Shown here in pieces: positions 1 through 5,437 of a DNA stretch of 8,800 nt; within the stretch, counting starts at the first letter, position 1, and each line of letters opens with the position of its first letter. The stretch spans positions 19,871 to 28,670 of the forward strand of contig JAGDWR010000047.1 of assembly GCA_023269865.1 (NCBI GenBank), given 5' to 3'. Made by a program: the position numbers and the translations under genes. The stretch comes from Candidatus Methanodesulfokora sp. Lineage in GTDB: Archaea > Korarchaeota > Korarchaeia > Korarchaeales > Korarchaeaceae. Under the pieces are notes generated by a model. It was not told the origin of the DNA and did not search any database. It saw only the letters and a list, made by a program, of their open reading frames with translations.

Positions 1-591
1 AGCAATGTTCCAATAATATTCACCTCAGCTCTTGTTGGAGATATAGAGATGGTCTCCAGGCTTGTTTGGACGAGATTTGGAAATGAGGGTGGATGGATGA
101 AAACTCTTGTAGATATACTAGGCAGGTGGAAAATAGAGGGAAGTAGCATGATTCCCATCTCTGGGCTAGCTTACTATATACAGAGGCCCTACAGTCCATC
201 CTTTGTCTATTTGTATCCGGATGCAGCTATCGCATATCTACTCATAACAGTTATTGGTTGCGTTTTGTTTGCAAAGATATGGGTTATGACGGCTGGAATG
301 GATGCGAGCACTGTCGCAGAACAGCTTGTTAAGCAGGGAATTGTCCTTCCTGGAGTCAGATCCAGCCCTAAAGTTATAAAAACCACAATAGAAAGATATA
401 TAAACACAGTTACATTGGTGGGAGGATTTCTCGTCGGTCTTCTTGCAGCTCTCGCTGATTTTACCGGAGCTCTCGGCACAGGAAGTGGTATACTGCTTGC
501 TGTGACAATAGTAGCTTCGTTCTATGAAGTGATAATGAGGGAGAGAGCTTTAGAGATATATCCAAGGATAAAGAGGTTCCTGGGAGGATGA
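1..591 (+). CDS. secY: Protein translocase subunit SecY, C-terminal part (5'-truncated by window edge)
   Basis: This is the central channel subunit of the SecYE(beta) translocon, which moves unfolded proteins across or into the cytoplasmic membrane. The reading frame is open from base 1, so the first 48 bases (SNVPIIFTSAL...) belong to the protein even though the first ATG is at 49. The visible 196 residues cover the later transmembrane helices. Hydrophobic helices lie around residues 76-96, 136-156 and 160-176. The cytosolic loop between the first two carries AEQLVKQGIVLPGVR, the usual SecY pattern, followed by the gating-region GALGTGSGILL segment. The basic tail RIKRFLGG ends at a TGA. The N-terminal half, including the plug, lies outside the window. 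In many archaea secY closes the spc-like ribosomal operon and is followed by adk, as here, although with an unusually long 275-bp gap. Confidence 0.95.
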   Translation, partial: SNVPIIFTSALVGDIEMVSRLVWTRFGNEGGWMKTLVDILGRWKIEGSSMIPISGLAYYIQRPYSPSFVYLYPDAAIAYLLITVIGCVLFAKIWVMTAGMDASTVAEQLVKQGIVLPGVRSSPKVIKTTIERYINTVTLVGGFLVGLLAALADFTGALGTGSGILLAVTIVASFYEVIMRERALEIYPRIKRFLGG

Positions 592-701
592 CTCAGCCAG
601 ATAATAGGGTTAGTCAGCAGTTCCTAGCAGGCTACATAGTCAATGGAATTTACGCGTGCACTGCAAGGGCTAACTTTATATATTCCTTCATAAACCAGTA
701 G
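588..701 (+). CDS. Doubtful 37-residue mini-ORF overlapping the secY stop
   Basis: An ATG overlaps the secY stop codon in an ATGA arrangement and opens a 37-codon frame (MTQPDNRVSQQF...) that ends in TAG. The last G of that stop is the first base of the GTG starting the next small frame. This head-to-tail overlap is the kind seen in coupled translation. Against it, the purine-rich GGGAGG lies directly against the ATG with no spacer, the product has no motif I recognise, and a TATA-like promoter sequence sits inside it at 674-682. It may simply be the secY 3' untranslated region. Confidence 0.15.
   Translation: MTQPDNRVSQQFLAGYIVNGIYACTARANFIYSFINQ
674..682 (+). promoter_or_regulatory. TATA box upstream of the small CPIC ORF
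   Basis: CTTTATATA is a good archaeal TATA element in the secY-adk spacer. Its centre is about 22-23 bases before the GTG at 701. That is a little closer than the usual 25-28, so transcription would start at or just inside the putative leaderless start codon. Confidence 0.4.
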
Positions 702-802
702 TGTGCCCGATATGCGATGGAATAGCACCAAATGGACACATAAGACACAGGATGAGGGAGCTTCCGTTTCCCCTGATAGAGGGAAGGTATGAAAATATAT
801 GA
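701..802 (+). CDS. Putative 33-residue leaderless protein with a CPIC zinc-type motif
   Basis: I do not recognise this family. A GTG-started frame encodes 33 residues. It opens with MCPICDGIAPNG, a Cys-Pro-x-Cys pair like half a zinc site, continues through a basic stretch (HIRHRMRELP) and ends in IEGRYENI. It lies in the otherwise empty gap between secY and adk. A TATA box at 674-682 would place transcription start near the GTG, fitting leaderless expression. Codon choice (ATA, AGA, AGG) agrees with neighbouring genes. Only one CxxC pair is present, so metal binding would need histidines (two lie around residues 13-16) or a dimer. It could equally be a chance frame, and conservation of the CPIC and PFPLIEGR patches in relatives would decide. 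Confidence 0.35.
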   Translation: MCPICDGIAPNGHIRHRMRELPFPLIEGRYENI

Positions 803-836
803 ATCCCACAACGGTGATTCTCCTTCAGCAGTTATC

Positions 837-845
837 TTTTTTAAG
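837..845 (+). promoter_or_regulatory. TATA-like box of adkA
   Basis: TTTTTTAAG is centred about 25 bases before the adenylate kinase ATG at 866. Transcription would therefore begin at the start codon itself. No Shine-Dalgarno sequence precedes that ATG, which fits a leaderless mRNA. Confidence 0.55.
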
Positions 846-865
846 CACCTGATAAAAAGCTCTCT

Positions 866-1438
866 ATGCCTCTCAGCGTTGTGATAGGGGTTCCCGGAGT
901 AGGAAAGTCTACAGTTATGGAAGAACTGAAGAAGATAAGTCCTGAAAAAGTGAAGATAATAGTGTTTGGAGACTATATGTTCGATATAGCTAAAAAAGAC
1001 GGGCTTGTAAAGCACAGGGATGAGATGAGGATGCTCCCTGTGGAGATCCAGAGAAGGCTTCAGGAGGAGGCCTCAAAAAAGATATATGAGGAAAGCTCAA
1101 AATTCAATGGAATGGTCCTTCTTGATACTCATGGTTTTATAAAAACACCAAATGGCTTCCTCCCAGGGCTCCCGGAGCACATACTGAGGATATTAAAGCC
1201 TAATTTCACCGTCTTGGTGGAGGCAGATCCCTCTATTATAGCAGCTAGAAGAAGTAGGGATGAAACTAGAATAAGGGATCCAGATATAGAGGAGATGATA
1301 TCACTTCATCAGATGATGAACCGAATGGCCGCAGCAACGTATGCTACAATAACTGGGTGCAACATAATAATAGTGAAAAATGAGGAGGGCAAAGCGCACG
1401 AAGCTGCAAGAAAGCTTGCTGAGTCCTTAGGGGTGTGA
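866..1438 (+). CDS. adkA: Archaeal-type adenylate kinase (AdkA)
   Basis: This cytosolic enzyme catalyses ATP + AMP = 2 ADP and keeps the adenylate pool in balance. The 190-residue product has a Walker A P-loop at residues 8-16 (GVPGVGKST). It has the DTH motif at 87-89, followed by GFIKTPNGFLPGLPEH, which is characteristic of the archaeal AdkA family rather than bacterial Adk. A short arginine-rich lid lies around 128-137 (RRSRDETRIR). Length matches the family (about 190-195). The ATG at 866 lacks a Shine-Dalgarno but sits 25 bases after a TATA-like element, so the gene is probably leaderless. It is followed 3 bases later by the EMC3-like gene. Placement beside secY is common in archaea. Confidence 0.95.
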   Translation: MPLSVVIGVPGVGKSTVMEELKKISPEKVKIIVFGDYMFDIAKKDGLVKHRDEMRMLPVEIQRRLQEEASKKIYEESSKFNGMVLLDTHGFIKTPNGFLPGLPEHILRILKPNFTVLVEADPSIIAARRSRDETRIRDPDIEEMISLHQMMNRMAAATYATITGCNIIIVKNEEGKAHEAARKLAESLGV

Positions 1439-1441
1439 ACG

Positions 1442-1936
1442 ATGAATGTGCTTTTAATACCTCCGTACTCAATAGTATTTATAATAGCACTTGCATTCTT
1501 TTTAACTTTAATTACTAATATAATAAGTAAAAAGAAAATAGATTACGAGAAGATGAGGGAGTATCAGAAGGTGATAAAGGAGTACACGGACCTCCAAAAA
1601 GAGTTCCTCAGAACAGGGGATAAAAAGCTGGAGAAGAAGCTGGAGAAGATAAAGCCAAAGTATAAGACTGCTCAATCAGAGATAACAAAGATGAGTTTTA
1701 CGCCGATGGTGTATACATTAATACCGATAATGATAATCTTCATCCTCCTAGGGGGGTTCTACTCCGAGATACCCTTTGTAAGGCTTCCATTCAGCCTTCC
1801 TTACATAATGGGATATTTTCACGGCAGAAGCGCGTTCGGCGATGACGTTTTAGGATACTTTGGAACTTATGTGCTAGCATCATTCTTCTTCTCTACAATA
1901 ATCCAAAAGATAATGAAGACATCGCCAACCCAGTGA
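1442..1936 (+). CDS. EMC3/TMCO1-like membrane protein (DUF106), Oxa1-superfamily insertase
   Basis: This is a three-helix membrane protein of the DUF106/EMC3/TMCO1 family, the archaeal branch of the Oxa1/YidC/Get1 superfamily thought to insert proteins into the membrane. The first transmembrane segment is at residues 9-28. A long lysine- and glutamate-rich cytosolic coiled coil follows at about 32-83, then helices at 87-106 and 139-158. This TM-coiled coil-TM-TM layout and the length of 164 residues fit archaeal family members. The coiled coil is where ribosome contact is expected. Translation is probably coupled to adkA: AGGGGTG at 1429-1435 lies in the last adkA codons, 6 bases before the ATG. 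Its position close to secY and ribosomal genes agrees with a role in co-translational insertion. Family assignment is strong; activity is inferred. Confidence 0.85.
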   Translation: MNVLLIPPYSIVFIIALAFFLTLITNIISKKKIDYEKMREYQKVIKEYTDLQKEFLRTGDKKLEKKLEKIKPKYKTAQSEITKMSFTPMVYTLIPIMIIFILLGGFYSEIPFVRLPFSLPYIMGYFHGRSAFGDDVLGYFGTYVLASFFFSTIIQKIMKTSPTQ

Positions 1937-1939
1937 AAA

Positions 1940-1946
1940 CTTATAT
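1940..1946 (+). promoter_or_regulatory. TATA box of rpl34e
   Basis: CTTATAT directly follows the EMC3-like gene stop and lies about 35 bases before the L34e ATG. The predicted transcript would start near 1969, giving a leader of only about 8-10 bases that includes a GGGTG Shine-Dalgarno at 1969-1973. Confidence 0.5.
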
Positions 1947-1977
1947 TCAGCTGATCACATCGCTTTAAGGGTGTCTT

Positions 1978-2268
1978 ATGCCTCTTGTAAAGGGCGCTGA
2001 ATATCACGGAAAGTTAAATAAGAGGAGAGTTTCTGTCAAGACTCCTGGAGGGAGGACAGTCTATCACTACAGAAAGAAGAGATACAATGTAGCTAAGTGT
2101 GCTGTATGCAAAAAACCTCTGAATGGCGTGCCAAATGGACCGAGAAGCATCTTAAGCAAGCTATCTAAGAGCGAGAAGAGACCAAATAGACCATATGGGG
2201 GTTACCTTTGTGCAAGATGTCTCAGGGAGCTCATGGAAAAGAAGGCTTTGCTCATGACATCAGGCTGA
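1978..2268 (+). CDS. rpl34e: Large-subunit ribosomal protein L34e
   Basis: This archaeal/eukaryotic-specific protein of the 50S subunit has 96 residues. The N-terminal rRNA-binding segment is rich in Arg and Lys and contains KTPGGRTVYHYRKK (21-34). It is followed by a zinc ribbon with C41-x2-C44 and C78-x2-C81. The segment between (NGVPNGPRSILSKLSKSEKR) and the NRPYGGYLC approach to the second cysteine pair are typical of L34e. The ATG at 1978 follows GGGTG by 4 bases. The gene seems to have its own promoter and precedes L14e. In several crenarchaea, from memory, a cytidylate kinase gene lies between the two, and it is missing here. Confidence 0.95.
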   Translation: MPLVKGAEYHGKLNKRRVSVKTPGGRTVYHYRKKRYNVAKCAVCKKPLNGVPNGPRSILSKLSKSEKRPNRPYGGYLCARCLRELMEKKALLMTSG

Positions 2269-2275
2269 CGTAAAA

Positions 2276-2283
2276 TTTATTAA
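2276..2283 (+). promoter_or_regulatory. TATA box of the rpl14e-cbf5 pair
   Basis: TTTATTAA lies 8 bases after the L34e stop. Its centre is about 46 bases before the L14e ATG, so a transcript starting near 2306 would carry a leader of roughly 20 bases containing the GGGGTGAT Shine-Dalgarno at 2315-2322. Confidence 0.5.
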
Positions 2284-2325
2284 GCATATTCATGAGAGAA
2301 GCTTTATCCTAAGCGGGGTGATGAA

Positions 2326-2604
2326 ATGGGAGTCATAGAAGTTGGCAGGGTGTGTATTAAAACTGCTGGCAGAGAAGCAGGAAGAAAATGTGTTGTTGTG
2401 AAGCTGATCGATGAGAACTTCGTAATAGTGACAGGGCCAAAGGAGCTCACCGGGATTAAGAGGAGAAGGGCAAATGTGAAACACTTAGTTCCTCTAAACG
2501 TTAAAATAGACATAGAAGAAGATGCGGATGACAAAAAAGTTATCGAAGCACTGAAGAAAACCTCGATATATGAGGAGATAATGAAGGAAAGGAAGGCAGG
2601 CTGA
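2326..2604 (+). CDS. rpl14e: Large-subunit ribosomal protein L14e
   Basis: This is a 92-residue 50S ribosomal protein with a KOW-type SH3 barrel at the N-terminus. The start IEVGRVCIKTAGREAGR and the following VVVKLIDENFVIVTGP strand pair are the KOW signature. The TGIKRRRANVKHLVPL segment (42-57) is the conserved rRNA-contacting stretch. A charged helical tail follows. Length agrees with crenarchaeal L14e. Of the two nearby ATGs, the one at 2326 is right: it keeps the frame and has GGGGTGAT 4 bases upstream, while the ATG at 2321 is out of frame and inside the Shine-Dalgarno. The TGA stop overlaps the cbf5 ATG by one base (TGATG), indicating coupled translation with the pseudouridine synthase. 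Confidence 0.95.
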   Translation: MGVIEVGRVCIKTAGREAGRKCVVVKLIDENFVIVTGPKELTGIKRRRANVKHLVPLNVKIDIEEDADDKKVIEALKKTSIYEEIMKERKAG

Positions 2605-3575
2605 TGCTAATAAAGAGAGTTGAATGCCCTCCAGGAGAACATGGATTTGTTCCTGAGGAGAGACCTTTTCCCCTCTTTCTTAGATATAGCTTATTGATCT
2701 TGGATAAGCCGAGCGGACCATCCTCTCATGTAGTAACAAAGCAGGTGAAGGAAGCCCTCAAGATGGACAAAGTTGGCCACTGTGGAACTCTTGATCCAAA
2801 GGTAAGCGGTGTGCTTCCGATAGCCATAGGGGAATCAACAAAAGCTACTTCGATAATAGCAACAGCGGACAAGGAATATATCGGGACAATGCATCTTCAT
2901 GGTGATGTGAGCAATGAGGAGCTCGAGAAAATTGTGAAAATGTTTGAAACTGTGATATATCAAAGACCTCCCGTGAGATCTGCTGTGAGCAGAACCCTCA
3001 GAACCAGAAGAATATACAAGCTAGAGCTTCTAGAGAGAAATGGAAGGGATGTAAAGCTGAGGGCTGTGGTGGAATCCGGCACTTATATAAGAAAGCTCTT
3101 CTTTGACATAGGAGAAGTTCTCGGCGTAGGAGCCAGCATGACCTCCCTCAGAAGAGTTAGATCAGGAGTTTTCACGGAGGATATGGCGGTAAGCATGGAT
3201 AAATTTCTTTCAGCAGCTAAAAAATTCTCTGAATCTGGAGATTGGAGTGCCCTAAAGGAACTGCTAGTTCCGCTTGAGAAAGCCCTAGTTAATCTAAAGA
3301 AAATAATAGTGAAGGACAGTGCTGTGAATGCAATAACTTATGGCGCCCCTGTGCTAGCTCCTGGAGTATGCGAATTATCCGATGGAATAAGAAAAGGCGA
3401 TGTTGTTGGGATATTTACCCTCAAGGGGGAGATAGTAGCAATAGCCAAGGCTACTATGGAATCCAGCGAGATAGCAAGCTCAAAAAGAGGCGTTGTGGCT
3501 GAACCTATCAGAGTGATAATGGAGAGGGATCTCTATCCGAGGATGTGGAAAAGAGGGTCCATAGCAAACAACTAA
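2604..3575 (+). CDS. cbf5: rRNA pseudouridine synthase Cbf5 (dyskerin homologue)
   Basis: This is the catalytic subunit of H/ACA ribonucleoproteins. With Gar1, Nop10 and L7Ae it converts uridine to pseudouridine in rRNA and can act on tRNA U55. The 323 residues divide into an N-terminal TruB-type catalytic domain (about 28-230) and a C-terminal PUA RNA-binding domain (about 232-310). The catalytic motif GTLDPKVSGVLPIAIG contains the catalytic Asp at residue 64. The RPPVRSAVSR motif lies at 121-130 and the GTYIRKL motif at 159-165. The residue before GTLD is Cys (GHCGTLD) where Ser is more common in Cbf5, a mild oddity that should not affect the aspartate. The start overlaps the L14e stop and may depend on coupled termination-reinitiation. 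A TruB assignment is excluded by the PUA domain and the archaeal setting. Confidence 0.96.
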   Translation: MLIKRVECPPGEHGFVPEERPFPLFLRYSLLILDKPSGPSSHVVTKQVKEALKMDKVGHCGTLDPKVSGVLPIAIGESTKATSIIATADKEYIGTMHLHGDVSNEELEKIVKMFETVIYQRPPVRSAVSRTLRTRRIYKLELLERNGRDVKLRAVVESGTYIRKLFFDIGEVLGVGASMTSLRRVRSGVFTEDMAVSMDKFLSAAKKFSESGDWSALKELLVPLEKALVNLKKIIVKDSAVNAITYGAPVLAPGVCELSDGIRKGDVVGIFTLKGEIVAIAKATMESSEIASSKRGVVAEPIRVIMERDLYPRMWKRGSIANN

Positions 3576-3605
3576 TTTCCACAAATATTTATTAGTAAGT
3601 TCTTA

Positions 3606-3634
3606 AAAATTTCTTTTCTGCTAGAAAAAATTTT
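3606..3634 (+). terminator. AT-rich hairpin after cbf5, possible terminator
   Basis: Thirty bases after the cbf5 stop, TTTTCT (3614-3619) pairs perfectly with AGAAAA (3623-3628) around a GCT loop. The stem can be extended imperfectly outward by AAAA/TTTT pairs to 3606 and 3634. The stretch 3610-3619 is pyrimidine-rich, as at archaeal termination sites, where U-tracts matter more than hairpins. The stem is weak at high temperature, so the T-rich tract is the better argument. Confidence 0.3.
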
Positions 3635-3678
3635 AAAATTATTTATAAAGGAGTGTTGGAAGCTTTATAGAGGTAAAA

Positions 3679-3696
3679 CCGAAATTTAAATATATA
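3679..3696 (+). promoter_or_regulatory. BRE + TATA promoter of tRNA-Ser(GGA)
   Basis: CCGAAA (3679-3684) followed by TTTAAATATATA (3685-3696) forms a strong purine-rich BRE plus TATA box. Its centre is about 29 bases before the mature tRNA 5' end at 3718. Transcription would begin just upstream of the tRNA, leaving a very short 5' leader for RNase P. Confidence 0.7.
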
Positions 3697-3717
3697 ACTC
3701 CGTTCAACAAGATAGAA

Positions 3718-3802
3718 GCCGGGGTGCCCTAGCCCGGTAGGGGGCTGGCCTGGAGAGCCAGTGGCCCATTGGGCCGCGTGGGTTCAAATCCCACCCCCGG
3801 CG
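3718..3802 (+). tRNA. tRNA-Ser, anticodon GGA
   Basis: A class II tRNA of 85 bases folds completely. The acceptor is GCCGGGG/CCCCGGC. The anticodon stem is CTGGC/GCCAG around the 7-base loop CTGGAGA, giving anticodon GGA at 3752-3754 (reads UCC/UCU serine codons). The long variable arm is GGCCC-ATT-GGGCC, and the T arm is GTGGG-TTCAAAT-CCCAC. The discriminator base is G, as expected for serine. CCA is not encoded (TCA follows) and there is no intron. The nearly all-GC stems contrast with AT-rich flanks, which suggests growth at high temperature. Confidence 0.97.
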
Positions 3803-3883
3803 TCATATTAGAAGGGTTTACTGCTTTTGAAAACTCCTAGATTATTCCTAGTTTCCATAAGGTAACTCTAAACAAAAATCTGG

Positions 3884-3908
3884 TTTTATTATATTCTGTA
3901 TAATAAAA
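3884..3908. repeat. Perfect 10-bp AT-only inverted repeat
   Basis: TTTTATTATA (3884-3893) and TATAATAAAA (3899-3908) are perfect inverted copies separated by TTCTG. In RNA the stem could extend by G-U and G-C pairs to 3882-3910. It might end the tRNA transcript, or the right arm could act as a TATA box for a longer S13 leader. A stem without GC pairs is unlikely to be stable in a thermophile, so a DNA-level role is at least as likely. Confidence 0.5.
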
Positions 3909-3962
3909 TCTAGTTCAACAATGCATAATAGACCTTTGGAACTCTACATTCCTCGGGGAAAA

Positions 3963-3971
3963 TTTTTAAAT
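3963..3971 (+). promoter_or_regulatory. TATA box of the S13-S4-S11 operon
   Basis: TTTTTAAAT, preceded by the purine-rich GGGGAAAA, is centred about 39 bases before the S13 start. The expected transcript start near 3991-3994 leaves a leader of about 12-15 bases that is almost entirely the Shine-Dalgarno. Confidence 0.6.
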
Positions 3972-3993
3972 CCTAGGATAGAAACCCACTAGC

Positions 3994-3999
3994 GGAGGT
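3994..3999 (+). promoter_or_regulatory. Shine-Dalgarno GGAGGT that fixes the S13 TTG start
   Basis: GGAGGT ends 6 bases before the TTG at 4006. Directly after it comes ATG-TAA (4000-4005), in frame with S13. The stop prevents any further upstream start, and the ATG touches the Shine-Dalgarno with no spacer, so initiation must be at the TTG. Confidence 0.8.
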
Positions 4000-4005
4000 A
4001 TGTAA

Positions 4006-4449
4006 TTGGCCTCTGAGTTCAGGAAGATGATAAGGATACTGAACACCACAGTCGATGGAGATAGAACAATATACGCTGCTTTAGCGAGCGTAAAGGGAAT
4101 AGGCTTCTCTCTTGCAAACGCGGTTCTGAAGAAAGCAGGAATAGATAGATACAAAAGAGCGGGAGAGCTCACTGATGAGGAGATAAGCAGAATTGAGGAG
4201 GCTGTTAGGAGTCCATCTCTGCCCTCATGGCTATTTAACAGGCAAAGGGATCCTGTAGATGGAAAGGACTACATACTGGTTGGAGATGAGGTCACTCTTG
4301 CTGAAAGAAGGGATATATCGGTGATGAAGAAGATAAAGAGTTGGAAGGGAATAAGACATTCCCTTGGATTGAAGGTGAGAGGGCAGAGAACAAGGACAAC
4401 AGGAAGATCTGGAAGGACAGTTGGCTATTCAAAGAGGGAAAAAGGGTGA
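4006..4449 (+). CDS. rps13: Small-subunit ribosomal protein S13
   Basis: This protein of the 30S head contacts the P-site tRNA and forms bridges to the large subunit. The 147-residue product has the helix-two-turn-helix segment ALASVKGIGFSLANAVLKKAG (25-45). It has the hallmark C-terminal motif KGIRHSLGLKVRGQRTRTTG (114-133), ending in a basic tail that reaches toward tRNA. Length is normal for archaea (about 150). Translation starts at TTG (residues M-A-S-E-F-R), forced by an in-frame TAA directly upstream and supported by a Shine-Dalgarno 6 bases away. It is the first gene of the S13-S4-S11 operon, and S4 begins 5 bases after its stop with the overlap-like GGGTGAT signal. Confidence 0.96.
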   Translation: MASEFRKMIRILNTTVDGDRTIYAALASVKGIGFSLANAVLKKAGIDRYKRAGELTDEEISRIEEAVRSPSLPSWLFNRQRDPVDGKDYILVGDEVTLAERRDISVMKKIKSWKGIRHSLGLKVRGQRTRTTGRSGRTVGYSKREKG

Positions 4450-4453
4450 TTAA

Positions 4454-4942
4454 ATGGGAGATCCAAAGAGACTTGAGAAGAAGTATGAAAGGCCTTATAA
4501 GCCCCTTAACAGGCTTGTTATAGAGGAGAGCAACAGATTAGCTGGGGAATACGGTCTGAGAAATAAAAGAGAACTGTGGAGAGCTGCTATGATAGCAAGA
4601 AAGTACAGGAGAATAGCAAGGAGATATCTGAAGCTCCCTCCAGATGAAGCTATAGCTATAACGAGACCTATAATAGAGAAGCTGATGAAGTACAATATAG
4701 TAGGGAAGGACGCTACTTTAGACAGCCTTCTTGACATAAAAGTGGAGGACATACTAGAGAGAAGGCTTCAGACAATTGTATGGAGGAAGGGCTTTGCAAA
4801 AAGCCCGTATATGGCGAGACAGCTTATAGTCCATGGGCATATAAGGGTAAATGGGAGGAGGATAAGACAGCCCAGTTACTTGGTGAGCGCTGAAGAGGAA
4901 CAGACTATAGAGTGTTTGCATCCTGAATGCACAAAGAGGTGA
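4454..4942 (+). CDS. rps4: Small-subunit ribosomal protein S4
   Basis: This is a primary 16S rRNA-binding protein that nucleates assembly of the 30S body. The product has 162 residues. The N-terminal helical domain is basic and includes [20 protein letters not shown] (33-52). The S4 RNA-binding domain lies at about 103-150 ([20 protein letters not shown], then [15 protein letters not shown]). The size is on the short side but within the crenarchaeal range. GGGTGAT at 4444-4450 spans the S13 stop and lies 3 bases before the ATG. The gene is followed by S11 after 5 bases. The C-terminal CLHPEC pair is unusual-looking but isolated, so I draw no conclusion from it. Confidence 0.95.
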   Translation: MGDPKRLEKKYERPYKPLNRLVIEESNRLAGEYGLRNKRELWRAAMIARKYRRIARRYLKLPPDEAIAITRPIIEKLMKYNIVGKDATLDSLLDIKVEDILERRLQTIVWRKGFAKSPYMARQLIVHGHIRVNGRRIRQPSYLVSAEEEQTIECLHPECTKR

Positions 4943-4947
4943 TGTAG

Positions 4948-5340
4948 ATGTCTTCTAAGCAGAAAATAGGTGTAGCCCACATATATTCCTCGTTTAACGA
5001 CACTATAGTTCACATAACTGATTTGACAGGCGCTGAGACTATTGCTATATACTCAGGAGGGATGTTTGTGGATGCTGACAGGCTTGAGGGCTCTCCCTAT
5101 GCAGCCCTAAAAGCAGCGATGGCTGCAGCTAACGAAGCTATGAGAAAGGGAATAACACACTTAATAGTGAAGGTAAGAGCTCCTGGTGGCATAAAGAGCA
5201 GAATACCAGGCCCAGGAGCAACAGCTGCAATAAGAGGCCTTTCAAGGGCAGGCTTAACCCTTCTGAGAGTTGAAGACGTGACCCCAATACCTCATGATGG
5301 CACGAGGAGACCTCATGGAAGAAGAGGAAGAAGAGTCTGA
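4948..5340 (+). CDS. rps11: Small-subunit ribosomal protein S11
   Basis: This protein of the 30S platform lies near the mRNA exit and helps hold the decoding geometry. The 130 residues include the conserved core [16 protein letters not shown] (13-28), the APGG and [16 protein letters not shown] segment (78-102) and the invariant tail [17 protein letters not shown]. The start at 4948 is preceded by GAGGTGAT (4936-4943) with a 4-base spacer. Between them lies ATG-TAG (4942-4947), in frame, so no longer N-terminus is possible. It is the last gene of the S13-S4-S11 run, and a T-rich tract follows. In several crenarchaea rpoD is the next gene. Here an extra gene of 296 codons with its own promoter comes first. 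Confidence 0.96.
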   Translation: MSSKQKIGVAHIYSSFNDTIVHITDLTGAETIAIYSGGMFVDADRLEGSPYAALKAAMAAANEAMRKGITHLIVKVRAPGGIKSRIPGPGATAAIRGLSRAGLTLLRVEDVTPIPHDGTRRPHGRRGRRV

Positions 5341-5365
5341 AGGAGCAAAGATCAGAAATCACTAG

Positions 5366-5390
5366 TTATTTTTATTTAATTATTTTTTAT
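5366..5390 (+). terminator. T-rich termination tract after S11
   Basis: A 25-base stretch made of T with interspersed A (including TATTTTT and TATTTTTTAT) begins 26 bases after the S11 stop. Such U-rich tracts are typical intrinsic termination sites in archaea. No stable hairpin is needed or seen. A new promoter follows at 5406. Confidence 0.45.
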
Positions 5391-5405
5391 TAACGAAGAA
5401 AATTG

Positions 5406-5413
5406 TTTAAATA
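5406..5413 (+). promoter_or_regulatory. TATA box of the unknown gene-rpoD unit
   Basis: TTTAAATA, preceded by AAATTG, is centred about 28 bases before the ATG at 5438. No Shine-Dalgarno precedes that ATG. The mRNA should therefore be leaderless and would also carry rpoD. Confidence 0.6.
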
Positions 5414-5437
5414 GCAAATCCCTACTTTTTATCCTGA

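Larger units (their letters stand above)
3803..4005. other. Non-coding spacer between tRNA-Ser and S13
   Basis: About 200 bases contain no credible protein gene on either strand. They hold a perfect AT-only inverted repeat (3884-3908), a 9-base copy of a sequence found upstream of the tRNA (3913-3921), a TATA box at 3963-3971 and the S13 Shine-Dalgarno. Nothing else stands out. I saw no C/D-box (TGATGA...CTGA) arrangement. Confidence 0.6.

Noticed and set aside
592..700. Structured RNA (tRNA remnant, C/D or H/ACA guide) in the secY-adk spacer
   Set aside because: I found no TGATGA/CTGA box pair, no convincing tRNA arms and no hairpin-ACA arrangement.
650..1015. Minus-strand open frame of 121 codons across the secY-adk gap and adk start
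   Set aside because: More than a third lies antisense to adk codons, it has no recognisable motif and it lacks a promoter or Shine-Dalgarno on that strand.
3929..3962. Second, degenerate tRNA after the repeated promoter-like element
   Set aside because: No T-arm GTTC motif, acceptor pairing or anticodon stem can be drawn.
4341..4523. Plus-strand frame of 60 codons across the S13-S4 junction
   Set aside because: It is out of frame with two clear ribosomal proteins and has no conserved content.
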